Shown: positions 53,101 to 60,600 of the stretch, in pieces
How the letters are laid out: each line of letters opens with the position of its first letter
How positions within the stretch are numbered: position 1 is the first letter of the stretch
Source of the DNA: Acanthosoma haemorrhoidale
Lineage: Eukaryota; Arthropoda; Insecta; Hemiptera; Acanthosomatidae
DNA: 64,000 bases
NCBI GenBank assembly: GCA_930367205.1
Contig: OV884015.1
Coordinates: 32,851,288-32,915,287, forward strand
Direction of reading: 5' to 3'
The notes under the pieces: generated by a model
What the model saw: only the letters and a program-made list of their open reading frames with translations
Told to the model about the DNA's origin: nothing
Databases searched by the model: none
Position numbers and translations under genes: made by a program

Positions 53101-56100
53101 ATACTATTAATGATTGGTCAGTCGCAATGTTTTCTAATAATAAATTGTTGTGATATTTTGATGTTGCCTGTGAGATAAACTCAAAATTAGCGGGCATAAA
53201 TGAACGGTATACGACCCGTCGATCACGATTCATGAATGTTTGAACACTATTCATTGCGTTATATTTACTATTGATAAATAAATAAATTTATCGTATAAAT
53301 AATATCAATAATTAAATATAAATATTTTAATATTGGATTTATTAACTTCAAAACAATAAAAGTTAATAATATCCGAAACAACTGGCATTGGACAACCAGT
53401 TAAAAGATCAAGAAGGCAGCGGAAAGGTACGAAGAGAGAGAGAATCCGGAGCCTCATTCACTTTGACTCGGCACGAGAACTAGATAAGACGCACCAGGAC
53501 TACACTCAGCACCAGGTAGCAACCAATGCTCGAGACAAAGAAGACCATGCGTAGAAAACAAATAAGTAAAACTGGCCAGTAAATATTATAACAAGGTACA
53601 TTGTAACTTTATTTTTTTTTAACATTGTAAATTTATAGCATACATGTAATTCATGAATCAATTTGTTAATAAACAACTTTCCTTTTGCCAGAAGTTTCTT
53701 CAGATTAAAGTTAAATATAAACAAATAAAAGATCAAAAAACGTAATAATATAAATGTTTCTTATTTATTCTGCATATAAATTTGTTATATTTCCTGATAA
53801 ATAAATTTAAAACATAATTCAAATTATCATTCTCAGGCAAGGAAAATCGTTAGAAAACATTTGCACACAAGACCATTGTTAATATTAACATGTGCTGTAA
53901 TAAATTTAATAATGGGAGGCTATTTAAGGTTATCTGTATAATAGTTGTGATAGTGATTTTTTCTAGAAAAATATTCTGGACTATTGTTTTATTTAAATTC
54001 AAAAATTTAGCATAGTGTGATCTTATATCTTTGACATCTGTTTCAAAATTATGTATATTTGGATATTTTTTGTGGATGAATGACATTTAAGAAGAATGTA
54101 CAACTTAAATAAAAAATTTTATTATTTCAGGATATATATCAGTTATTGACGATACTGTTGGAATTTCTCTTCTTCCTTGCTATGTCCTCTCACCTCGGGA
54201 AGCTAATTCTCATGTACTCAGAAATAGTCTTCACACCAAACATCAAAAGTGTCAAGTGTACCGTGATGGGTTTAACCACAGGTAAATCACTTCTTATTTC
54301 TTATATTATCTGACAAAAAATGAAGGAATTTCTTTCCTGCTTTAATTCTTTCTTTTATGTTAATTTGCCATTCTCTGATTCTGACTAGTCAAAATAATAT
54401 TAAACTGACAATAATACATATTAGAAAGACTATTATTCTCATAGGGTCAGCAAGGTATTTAACCAAGTGCAGCTCTTAAGACTGTAGGAAATTAATACCA
54501 ACATTACCACACCTACTACCTCATTTTGTGAGGCCAATTATTACATTTTCTACATGGCTCAGCCCATTACTCAACTTTTCCACAACCTTCTGGTGTTCTG
54601 CAGGGTAGTGGGTCAAGTCCAATTGTTAACTTCATTTTAACCCCTGAAAAGTACTATATGACTGACTACCAAGCCCTTGAGTCTGACCTTTTCCTTTCCT
54701 GACACCTTTCTTAGCTCTAACCCAAACCCAACTAATAACTCCTGAGTCTTACCTCTACTTAAACAAGGGCTCAAAATATGTATAATTAAAGTGAATAAGA
54801 ACAAAAGAGTGCATATCATGTTTCTTTTCAATCCAAGAGTGCCCAGTCACCTATTTATGTTAGCTGAACAAGATTTATTTTTCATTTTTTTGATAAACAC
54901 TCCTAAATGTTTTCATGTACTCTCCCATTTGAAGTTTAAAGTCTACAAGGCTTGATAAAAAAGTAACAAGAATTTTTGTTTATCTTAAAAATTTGTTATT
55001 TATTCATCAATAGAAATTTTGTCCCTTTCAAAGTAATCCCCCTCAGATATAACATACTTGTGTCAGGGCTCATTCCAATATTCAAAGCACTTTTCGATAT
55101 AGCTCTTAGCTCCTTCAACGATTCTTCTTTTATCTTATCAATGGTGTCAAAACGTAGTCCTTTCAAGGTTTTTTTCAACTTTGGTAACAAAAAGAAGTTG
55201 CAGGGAGCTATGTCTGGTGAATACAGTGGCGGCTGAGGTAACACAACAGTGTCATTTTTTGCTAAAAAGTGATGTGTGAGCAGGAGTGTTATTGTGATGA
55301 AATTTCCATGAATTGTTTTGCCACAATAAACTACTTCCAAGTAATATACTTTTTGACCGTACGACCTTCTGGCAGGAACTCATGATGCACTATGCCATTG
55401 AAATTGAAAAAAAAAAAAACTGTGTCGGGTCGTCATGAGGGGGACCTAGTTGTCCTAGCTCTGTTGATGGAAAGAGAGTTGAATAGTCTATGACCTGGAT
55501 GGTTGCTTGATGACGGGTCTTACTACTGAGGTATCTGACATCATATCTGATAGTTATGTGTCCCGATGGTGCACTAAGTTCAGGAGAAGAGGTACAGGCT
55601 AGGTTTTCTAGGTAGTTCACATGGTCTTGGAATGGCCCTTGGTACCCGAGGGTAGGCAAAAACTGTCCGGATTCCATAGGCGAGTGTGAACCGGAAAGAG
55701 GCAAACTGGATCATGAATGATAAGACAATATCTTGAAACATCACTGCAGCTGCAAGTATAGCCCGAAGCACCCAGGGTTTTAGTTTGAATGAGCTGGGGT
55801 TTTAGTTTAGCCAATCGGTTTGCAGGAGATGCCTGCTTGCTCAGTTGCTGCTCTACGGACCCTAGAGGCTGCCTGTGAACTCGTCTGTAGCTACATCATT
55901 TATTGTTTAAAATATTTACACTGATATGACTTTGTGGTTTGGTAATATTATTTACATTTGCTTAATTTAATTTACAACATATTATAACTAATTTACGGTA
56001 TATACAATAGAGTAGAGAGTGATTTATCTTATGTAGTTAGTGGTCTCTACGCAGTGATTATAAAATTCTTGTCACTTTTTGATCAAACCTCGAAGATTAT

Positions 56101-59100
56101 CTCCTACATAGTTTATATTCAGTTCTTTGTCTGCTCTATTAGTATGCTTAATTAGTATTTCTGTTATTCTTATATAAATATAACTAAATTATTTTCATTT
56201 TATTTTTTAAATTAGTATTTAATACTCTATTAATGAACGTGCTCCAGGGTTGACTGTACTGCCTTGCCTGATCAGTTGGACTGCAGAGTCGCTGACCACA
56301 CCGAGGAGGAAGGGCTGTTGGTGGCTCCCGCTAGGATCCGCATCCTTTTACACAGCCGCGGCCTCCACCTCCTTGATAGTCTGCCTCTTCCTCATACTGT
56401 CTTTCAGTCTCATCAAGCGACTGCGCTATCTTAGCGCAGTAAAGGGGGCTAAATCACATCACATCATCAACCGCAGGTAGTACTCCTTCCTTTAAAGATA
56501 AGAATAGATTTATATTGATATCAGAACATTACTAATAAGATTTTTTGTTGCAACCACCCAATAAATCATTTCTTATACAGCAGTTAAACAAGTTAAATGT
56601 TGATATCAAAAAATTTCTGTTGCTTCACATTACGGTTAACTGTGAAGGATAAGGCTGAACCCATGAACCAGAGTGGAATAGTCCCTCAGAATGAGCGACA
56701 GTGGAGACAAGTGATTATGCTAGAGATGGAGACCTTGTTACCATTACGGACAACTGACCATCTGAGGTCATCAAAGGGTAGGTAGGATGTAGTTCGAGAA
56801 GCTGGCGATCATCGTAGGGACATGATTCCATGTTAAAATAGTTAGGGAAATCAAGAAATCACACCAGCAGGGTTGTTAAGTCCCTGAAGTAATTTTGACT
56901 TTATGTGGGTTCTTTTTGCTAAGCTTAAAGACGCTGTACACTCACAATGATCTGCAGAGTTTTTAACTGTAACAGGTAAGTCCCCATCTCTGTATTTAGC
57001 AGAAGATAAAAATCAAAACATAACACATAGAATATGTTCTTTTTTTATAATTTGCCCTTAAAAGCTTATAAATTATTTATTTATATTAGATAAAATAATA
57101 ATAGTAATATTTTTATATTTGTACTTTGGGTTATCAAGCTTTAGTATCTCCAAAATATTCTTTTATTCACAATGTATCATTTAACAGTTTTTTTATGCTT
57201 CACCTGTTCAGGCATCATAAGGCACTTTAATTCATAAATAAAATTTGTGTATAATTTTTTCATGATGTTATTAACTAAACAGTCCTCATGATGCCAGAAC
57301 AGGTTATGAAAATAATTCAAAATAAAAGAATATTTAGGAGAGACTAAAGCTAAGTAAACAAAGTACACATATAGGTAATATGTAAATATATCTTATTAAG
57401 TATTAATATCATGGAAATTAATTTTTTTTTTTTCATTAACCTGCATTTAACTATCTGAATTTGTCAGTATTGCCCTGAATAGTTGATTAGAATGTATTTA
57501 CTATGTTTTCTCCCTATGTTTTTTATTTTAACTTATTAATGGGTAAAGCTATGGTGTTCATTTTTTTTTTTTATGTATGTATGGGTAATGTTCATGAATT
57601 AAAAAATGCTCATGTCATAGGCTTGGTTTGATCAAGAGGACATCTGCTCTGTTTGCTTCTACAATTTCTGTGGCGATATCAAGCATACTGTTTGTCAATG
57701 GACTAAATGTAGTCAACGTATACATATTCAGTTCTCTATCTGCTCTGTTGGTATGTTTATTATTTAAGCCTAATATTATTATAATTAATTTTTATTACTT
57801 CCAGAAATTTAATTAAATTTTTTATAGGGTTTCCTGATGTTCCTGTGTTATATCCTTCACAGTGAATCATCTTTAAATGTGAAACTAATGAAACAGCTAA
57901 AGATCACTGCCAAGGACAAAGAATGCAGCTCTGATTCAGATTATAATTTGTTCAATTGTAAGTAATATTATGATTTTTGTTGAATTTAATTACTAAATAA
58001 AATAAATATTATTCTAATAAATGAATTTAAAACAATAATTTTTAGTTCTTGATCCACCTATTTTGAAAATGCCTTAAAATTAACTCACAAATACAACTAT
58101 AAAATGGAGTACCATTTTACAACATGAAGTCTTCTTTGTTGACTTCTTTCTTTGGATGTAATACCTCACCCCTCTTCTGAATTCCATGGCTTGTCTAGGG
58201 TTTATTTGTTAAAGGGAAAAGGTTTAAACTCATTTAAGTATCTGGCTTAAGAGTTTTGCCCAGAAGAAATCAGTCTGAATTTGTGGAGTTATAAGAAAGT
58301 CCAGTTGAATAGAAGTTGTATTAGTAACTTTGCCATTTATCACCAGAGTTGGTTTGTAAAATTCCACTGTATATAATCTTTTTAAGTATATTGACCATCA
58401 GATACTGATGAACAAATTTTAATGTGAAAACGTAAAAGTAATATCGATCAAATGATAAAGACATGTATATGTCATTGCTATTTAAATATGTTATTACAAA
58501 CAATACAAAAGTCTATTGCCCCATACATACCATACAATTGTAATTTGTTTTTAGTTTTCACGAAACAGGAAGCGGAATTTGAAAGTGAAGGTGCGCCACC
58601 TCTAATAAAGGGAGAACCTGCGATAGCATTGAAAATGATCTCTGAAAGCATACAATCAAAACCAAAACTGGTGACGTTCAGCGACCAGCCTGAATGTGAG
58701 TATCAAACACTTACATCTACATAAATATAATTAGAACTCCTTAAGCTAAACAAGATAATTATTAGTTTTAAATTTTGAGAATGTTTTTGGTTCTCTTTTA
58801 ATGCAGAATTGTATGTAGTAAATTTAATAAATCTATTATATAATAACAGGAAAGTAATATAAATATTTTAAATTTAAATCATGGGGTTGGAATCAGTGAC
58901 CTTATGATCTTAATCAGGAAGTACTGCCCAACTGAGATATCCTGAAGAACAGTCAAGCTAATATCTAATTTCTGCAGAAGGTCTTTTCTAAGTACTGAAA
59001 ACGTCAAGCTATATATTTTAAACATGTAATGCTGTAAAAGTTGATTTTGTGCTGAAATTAATTAATAATTCATTTAATTACTAAATAAAATAAATATTAT

Positions 59101-60600
59101 AAGAATAAATGAATTTAAAACACAATAATTTTTAGTTCTTGATCTATTTTGAAAATGCCATAAATTAACTCTCAAATAGAACTATAAAAAGATACTAGCT
59201 TACAAGATAAAGTGTTCTTTGTTGATTTCTTTCTTCCGATGTAATACCTCCCCTCTCCTCTGAATGCCATGGCTTGTCTAGGGTTTACCTGTGAAAGGGA
59301 AACAGTTTAAACTCATTTAAGTATCTGGCTTAAGAGTTTTGCCCAGAAGTAATCAGTCAGCCTTTGTGGAATTATAAGAAAGTCTAGTTGAACAGAAGTT
59401 GTATAAGTAACTTTTCCATTTATCACTGAAGTTTGTTTTGTAAAATTCCACCATATATGATCTTTTTATGTTTATTGACCATCAGATACAGGCATTATAA
59501 TGCCCTTTGAGAAATATCACTCGATGTTTTCAGAGTCTAGATTATGGTTGTTGTTTGATTTGGGACTACTTAGTTGGTATGGTGTGCCTGAATGGATATC
59601 GGTGTAATGTAGGATTACATACAACTAGATATTATTAATAATATACTTTATAAAATATTAGCAAAATTTCATCTGTTATTTAGCATATAGTGTTATCTAT
59701 GTAGCCTATTTAAATTATATTGTACCAATTTAACAATAATATAAAATTTTACATATTACGGAGCCAGAAAAAACCTCATTGTCTACTCTCTTAGTTTAAC
59801 TCTCTGGGAGATGAACAGAATCAGTCCAACCAATTTGACACACATCGCTCAAAGCTAGCCAGGACACTTAATTGTTTTTAGCTGACCACTAAATTGTGAT
59901 TTCTTATCTGAAAATGCGATTCAGCATTGTCCCACTTCTCTCTCTGGCCCGTTTTTCACTTTCTTACAGTTAACAGTATCTAAAAAATATGTAAATTTAA
60001 AAAAATAGAAAATTAATAAAACATTAATTTTCCTTAAATCTAAAAATTGTCATTTCTCCACCTACACTACATTGAATTTGTCTGGTTTAATTTTTTTTTA
60101 TTGATTGCCAATTTCTCATTTGGTGAAAGGGAGGGATACAATTCCAAGTATTTCTATTGCTTACAAAGTAACTCTTGTGCCGAATTCGGCCTCAATCTGT
60201 CAATCCATCAGGTTATGCATAGCGAACAAACAAACAAATTATATTATTTATAATGGTGATTTACAATTTTTCTTTTTACTGTTTAGATGAGAACGAAGAG
60301 GCTAATGTTGACCTTGAAGTGTACCCCAACAGTCCTAAAAAATACAACAGTACGGACAGCGCTGAAGCAGTCCACGAAATGCCCAACAGCCTTGACATCC
60401 TCTCTGAAATAGTGCAGACAGACGCTGTGGAAAACAAAGCAACCGCCCCGAGGGATATGTCCCAGGAAAGCTTGTCTGCTGTGAGTCCGTCGGAAGTGCT
60501 CAATAGGATATCCCACGACTTGGACTATCTGCTCAACAGGCAGCCTTCCCCCCCAATTTCCTCCACCGGCTCACCTTACAGAGCAATCACCAAGTTGTAA
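35065..60600 (+). CDS. Adhesion GPCR (SEA-like, Ig x2, HormR, GAIN/GPS, 7TM), 5'-incomplete, 18 exons
   Basis: This is a cell-surface adhesion G-protein-coupled receptor; the span includes introns. The 18 exons join in frame to 1033 codons and a stop at 60598. Domain order is a SEA-like segment (exons 1-2), Ig1 (3-4), Ig2 (5-6), HormR (6-7), GAIN (8-11), a GPS (11), seven hydrophobic segments (12-16) and a cytoplasmic tail of about 200 residues (16-18) ending ITKL. Extracellular sequons (NIS, NRT, NVT, NST, NLT, NSS) agree with a secreted ectodomain. The start and signal peptide are missing, since exon 1 follows an acceptor. The Ig-HormR-GAIN order and PDZ-type tail recall vertebrate ADGRA, and SEA plus two Ig domains recalls ADGRF5; I saw no LRR domain and leave the subfamily open. 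Introns 5, 7, 8 and 13 hold transposable elements. The ligand is unknown. Receptor identity is very likely; orthology is not settled. Confidence 0.9.
35208..35367 (+). CDS. aGPCR exon 2: second half of SEA-like segment
   Basis: Starts after tgttgcag, only 78 bp after exon 1, and ends before gtagtc in phase 0. It encodes DSGQVTFHFFADRI, then a charged stretch, then DLYLADYDILFHHEQGLRLE. The GC content is high against AT-rich surroundings, as expected of an exon. SGQVTFHF sits where SEA domains have the GSVVV-type turn. An antisense frame of 125 codons overlaps exons 1 and 2 but has no splice support or recognisable domain. Confidence 0.65.
35368..40588 (+). other. aGPCR intron 2 (5.2 kb)
   Basis: Donor gtagtc, acceptor tttcag. 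Some GC-richer patches (36150-36400, 37270-37510, 38380-38530) have short frames without domains or matching splice phases. G/C homopolymer runs lie near 37630, 38641 and 38771. No exon of the receptor could be recognised inside. Confidence 0.6.
40589..40722 (+). CDS. aGPCR exon 3: first half of Ig domain 1
   Basis: Acceptor catttcag, donor gtaagt, phase 0 in and phase 2 out. It contains the B-strand cysteine (VILSCIAQG) and the core tryptophan (FSWYRNGFPI) of an immunoglobulin fold. Confidence 0.9.
41341..41545 (+). CDS. aGPCR exon 4: second half of Ig domain 1
   Basis: Acceptor gatttcag, donor gtaggg. It completes Ig1 with the F-strand signature DEGRYTCHVADWGVQDC, then LEVLVSPIVQLTPMSASLNK leading into Ig2. 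Leaves in phase 0. The extra cysteine after the Ig cysteine (DWGVQDC) might form a further disulfide. Confidence 0.92.
41546..43065 (+). other. aGPCR intron 4
   Basis: AT-rich. On the minus strand 42300-42232 reads tgtggcctagcgataagcat and caattcgaactacag, A-box- and B-box-like, suggesting a decayed tRNA-derived SINE. Confidence 0.5.
43066..43218 (+). CDS. aGPCR exon 5: first part of Ig domain 2
   Basis: Acceptor tttttag, donor gtgtgt, phase 0 at both ends. It begins GDNIDLTCVS (B-strand Cys), then YSWTRDKNLF (core Trp), and ends GSILRVQNIQ (E-strand). Confidence 0.9.
43497..43697 (+). mobile_element. Non-LTR element E, 3' UTR with poly(A), in intron 5
   Basis: Plus-strand copy of the E 3' UTR (tcagtttaatccagtcac, then ataacaaaacctgtatataa) ending ggggctatgaaag and a poly(A) run. 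Same sense as the host gene. Confidence 0.72.
44601..44767 (+). CDS. aGPCR exon 6: end of Ig domain 2 and start of HormR domain
   Basis: Acceptor ctttccag, donor gtcaga (weak at +3), phase 0 in, phase 2 out. VTYTCHAQ is the F-strand of Ig2. SCKQTEEDGIMWKATAHG and VTAQCPLG begin the HormR domain with its typical Cys-Trp-Cys-Pro spacing. The phase match and the exon 7 domain continuation support the weak donor. Confidence 0.9.
44768..46763 (+). other. aGPCR intron 6
   Basis: Very AT-rich; no repeat, ORF or RNA recognised. Confidence 0.6.
46764..46878 (+). CDS. aGPCR exon 7: second half of HormR domain
   Basis: Acceptor gttttag, donor gtaagt. Completes HormR: CPLG from exon 6 joins YSGYASRKCL, then GRWEEADFSNC, giving the G-x-A-x-R-x-C and G-x-W...D-x-S-x-C pattern of the family. 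Leaves in phase 0. Confidence 0.92.
47525..48525 (+). repeat. Dispersed repeat C, copy 2, in intron 7
   Basis: Aligns with 2060-2960. It differs by a 92-bp internal tandem duplication (48017-48108 and 48109-48200), each unit carrying the ggcctatc...atatctctccgtg block. Same ends as copy 1. Confidence 0.72.
48851..49093 (+). CDS. aGPCR exon 8: helical GAIN subdomain A
   Basis: Acceptor gtttcag, donor gtatca, phase 0 at both ends. The 81 residues are mostly helical, with sequons NRT and NVT, in the place where the helical GAIN A subdomain follows HormR. GC-rich compared with the flanking introns. Confidence 0.88.
49661..50576 (+). mobile_element. Solo LTR, family A, in intron 8 (exact 5-bp TSD)
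   Basis: Begins tgttgtggccacctcttaat and ends tatctgagcccgaca; flanked by exact atgac (49656-49660 and 50577-50581). No internal domains. Open frames up to 141 codons inside it are not conserved in the minus copy and are not genes. It lies 87 bp from exon 9 in host-sense orientation. Confidence 0.88.
50664..50824 (+). CDS. aGPCR exon 9: GAIN subdomain A continued
   Basis: Acceptor acttgcag, donor gtaagt, phase 0 in, phase 2 out. It starts KVRGVQAVVDQWSLMWAQH and includes an NST sequon. It begins 88 bp downstream of a solo LTR without being disrupted. Confidence 0.87.
51579..51713 (+). CDS. aGPCR exon 10: GAIN subdomain A/B
   Basis: Acceptor cctgtcag, donor gtgagt, phase 2 at both ends. It reads NYPRWYTANIAIDVMTLSG, then a basic and aromatic stretch. 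Placement rests on splice sites and frame continuity with exons 9 and 11. Confidence 0.82.
51786..52053 (+). CDS. aGPCR exon 11: GAIN subdomain B and GPS motif
   Basis: Acceptor ctcatag, donor gtaagt. It contains GSWNLTCARADLIGRDWDLD, SCQLDLRV, then RCLCHSPGLYAVLV, which is the Trp/Cys skeleton of a GPS. The canonical C-x-C-N-H-L-T/S-x-F becomes C-L-C-H-S-P-G-L-Y, so the cleavage residues His, Leu and Thr/Ser are replaced by Ser, Pro and Gly. Autoproteolysis is therefore not expected. Leaves in phase 0. Confidence 0.93.
52505..52705 (+). CDS. aGPCR exon 12: TM1 and TM2
   Basis: Acceptor cttgcttag. Encodes PSPVVVLGCGCC through TLLLLG (TM1) and FCLSVIGIMAVFVYLTSL (TM2). The donor is GC: AAG then gcaagt. 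The frame stays open only if this GC site is used, since it joins in phase 0 to exon 13. Upstream residues KLPLTTEL link the GPS strand to TM1. Confidence 0.9.
52706..54130 (+). other. aGPCR intron 12 (GC-AG)
   Basis: Donor gcaagt after AAG at 52703-52705, acceptor atttcag. AT-rich with no other recognised content. Confidence 0.8.
54131..54281 (+). CDS. aGPCR exon 13: TM3 and start of TM4
   Basis: Acceptor ttatttcag, donor gtaaat, phase 0 in, phase 1 out. It begins DIYQLLTILLEFLFFLAM (TM3) and ends KCTVMGLTTG (start of TM4). Most class B/adhesion receptors have a cysteine at the top of TM3; here the matching position looks like Tyr. Confidence 0.9.
54946..56092 (-). pseudogene. Mariner-like transposon, decayed, interrupted by an LTR, in intron 13
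   Basis: Imperfect terminal inverted repeats: caaggcttgataaaaaagta at 54946 and, inverted, a related end at 56065-56092. The minus strand of 55410-55000 reads GIVHHEFLPEGRTV, LAKNDTVVLPQPPLYSPDI and APCNFFLLPKLKKTLKGLRF, the C-terminal half of a mariner transposase (SPDLAPCDFF-type motif, here with N for the second D). The N-terminal half is missing. The left flank ends TA; the right flank does not clearly repeat it. Confidence 0.82.
55423..56063 (-). mobile_element. LTR (A/B-related) nested inside the mariner copy
   Basis: On the minus strand it starts like family B (ctaactacataagataaat), carries a middle block like family A (cctcttctcctgaac) and ends catgacgacccgaca. It interrupts the mariner reading frame just before GIVHHEF. 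No clean target duplication could be read. Confidence 0.7.
56248..56476 (+). CDS. aGPCR exon 14: TM4, extracellular loop 2, TM5
   Basis: Acceptor tgctccag, donor gtagta, phase 1 in, phase 2 out. LTVLPCLISW finishes TM4, GCWWLP is the Cys-Trp signature of extracellular loop 2, and SLIVCLFLILSFSLIKRLRY is TM5 running into a basic third intracellular loop (KGAKSHHIINRR). Confidence 0.92.
56477..57620 (+). other. aGPCR intron 14
   Basis: Contains an unusually coding-looking frame at 56597-56780 (LTVKDKAEPMNQSG, WRQVIMLEMETLLPLRTTD). No acceptor in the required phase precedes it, so it is not called an exon. Confidence 0.5.
57621..57750 (+). CDS. aGPCR exon 15: TM6 and start of TM7
   Basis: Acceptor gtcatag, donor gtatgt, phase 2 in, phase 0 out. 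LGLIKRTSALFASTISVAIS is TM6, VNGLN the third extracellular loop, and VYIFSSLSALL the start of TM7. Confidence 0.9.
57828..57957 (+). CDS. aGPCR exon 16: end of TM7 and proximal tail
   Basis: Acceptor tttatag, donor gtaagt, phase 0 in, phase 1 out; only 77 bp after exon 15. GFLMFLCYILHSESS completes TM7, followed by the basic, likely cytoplasmic LMKQLKITAKDK and an acidic/serine stretch. Confidence 0.9.
57982..58403 (+). repeat. Intronic direct repeat, copy 1 (intron 16)
   Basis: About 420 bp aligning to 59073-59490 with small indels (shared tgtaatacctc, ccatggcttgtctagggttt, gtatctggcttaagagtttt). Flanks exon 17 on its 5' side. Confidence 0.9.
58555..58695 (+). CDS. aGPCR exon 17: cytoplasmic tail
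   Basis: Acceptor tttttag, donor gtgagt, phase 1 at both ends, so skipping it would keep the frame. It encodes FTKQEAEFESEGAPPLIKGE and KPKLVTFSDQPE, a hydrophilic tail with no known domain. It is flanked by two copies of a ~415-bp intronic repeat. Confidence 0.85.
59073..59490 (+). repeat. Intronic direct repeat, copy 2 (intron 17)
   Basis: Second copy of the 57982-58403 sequence, same orientation, on the 3' side of exon 17. Spacing between copies is about 1.09 kb. Confidence 0.9.
60287..60600 (+). CDS. aGPCR exon 18: distal tail, PDZ-binding C terminus, stop
   Basis: Acceptor ctgtttag, phase 1 in; stop TAA at 60598-60600. It is rich in Ser, Pro, Glu and Asn, has a likely amphipathic stretch (EVLNRISHDLDYLLNRQ), and ends AITKL. 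Thr at -2 and Leu at 0 fit a class I PDZ ligand, suggesting membrane-scaffold binding as in other adhesion GPCRs with PDZ tails. Confidence 0.92.

Noticed and set aside
55390..55814. Three overlapping minus-strand frames
   Set aside because: They fall in the nested LTR and share its LTR-like text; no protein family.
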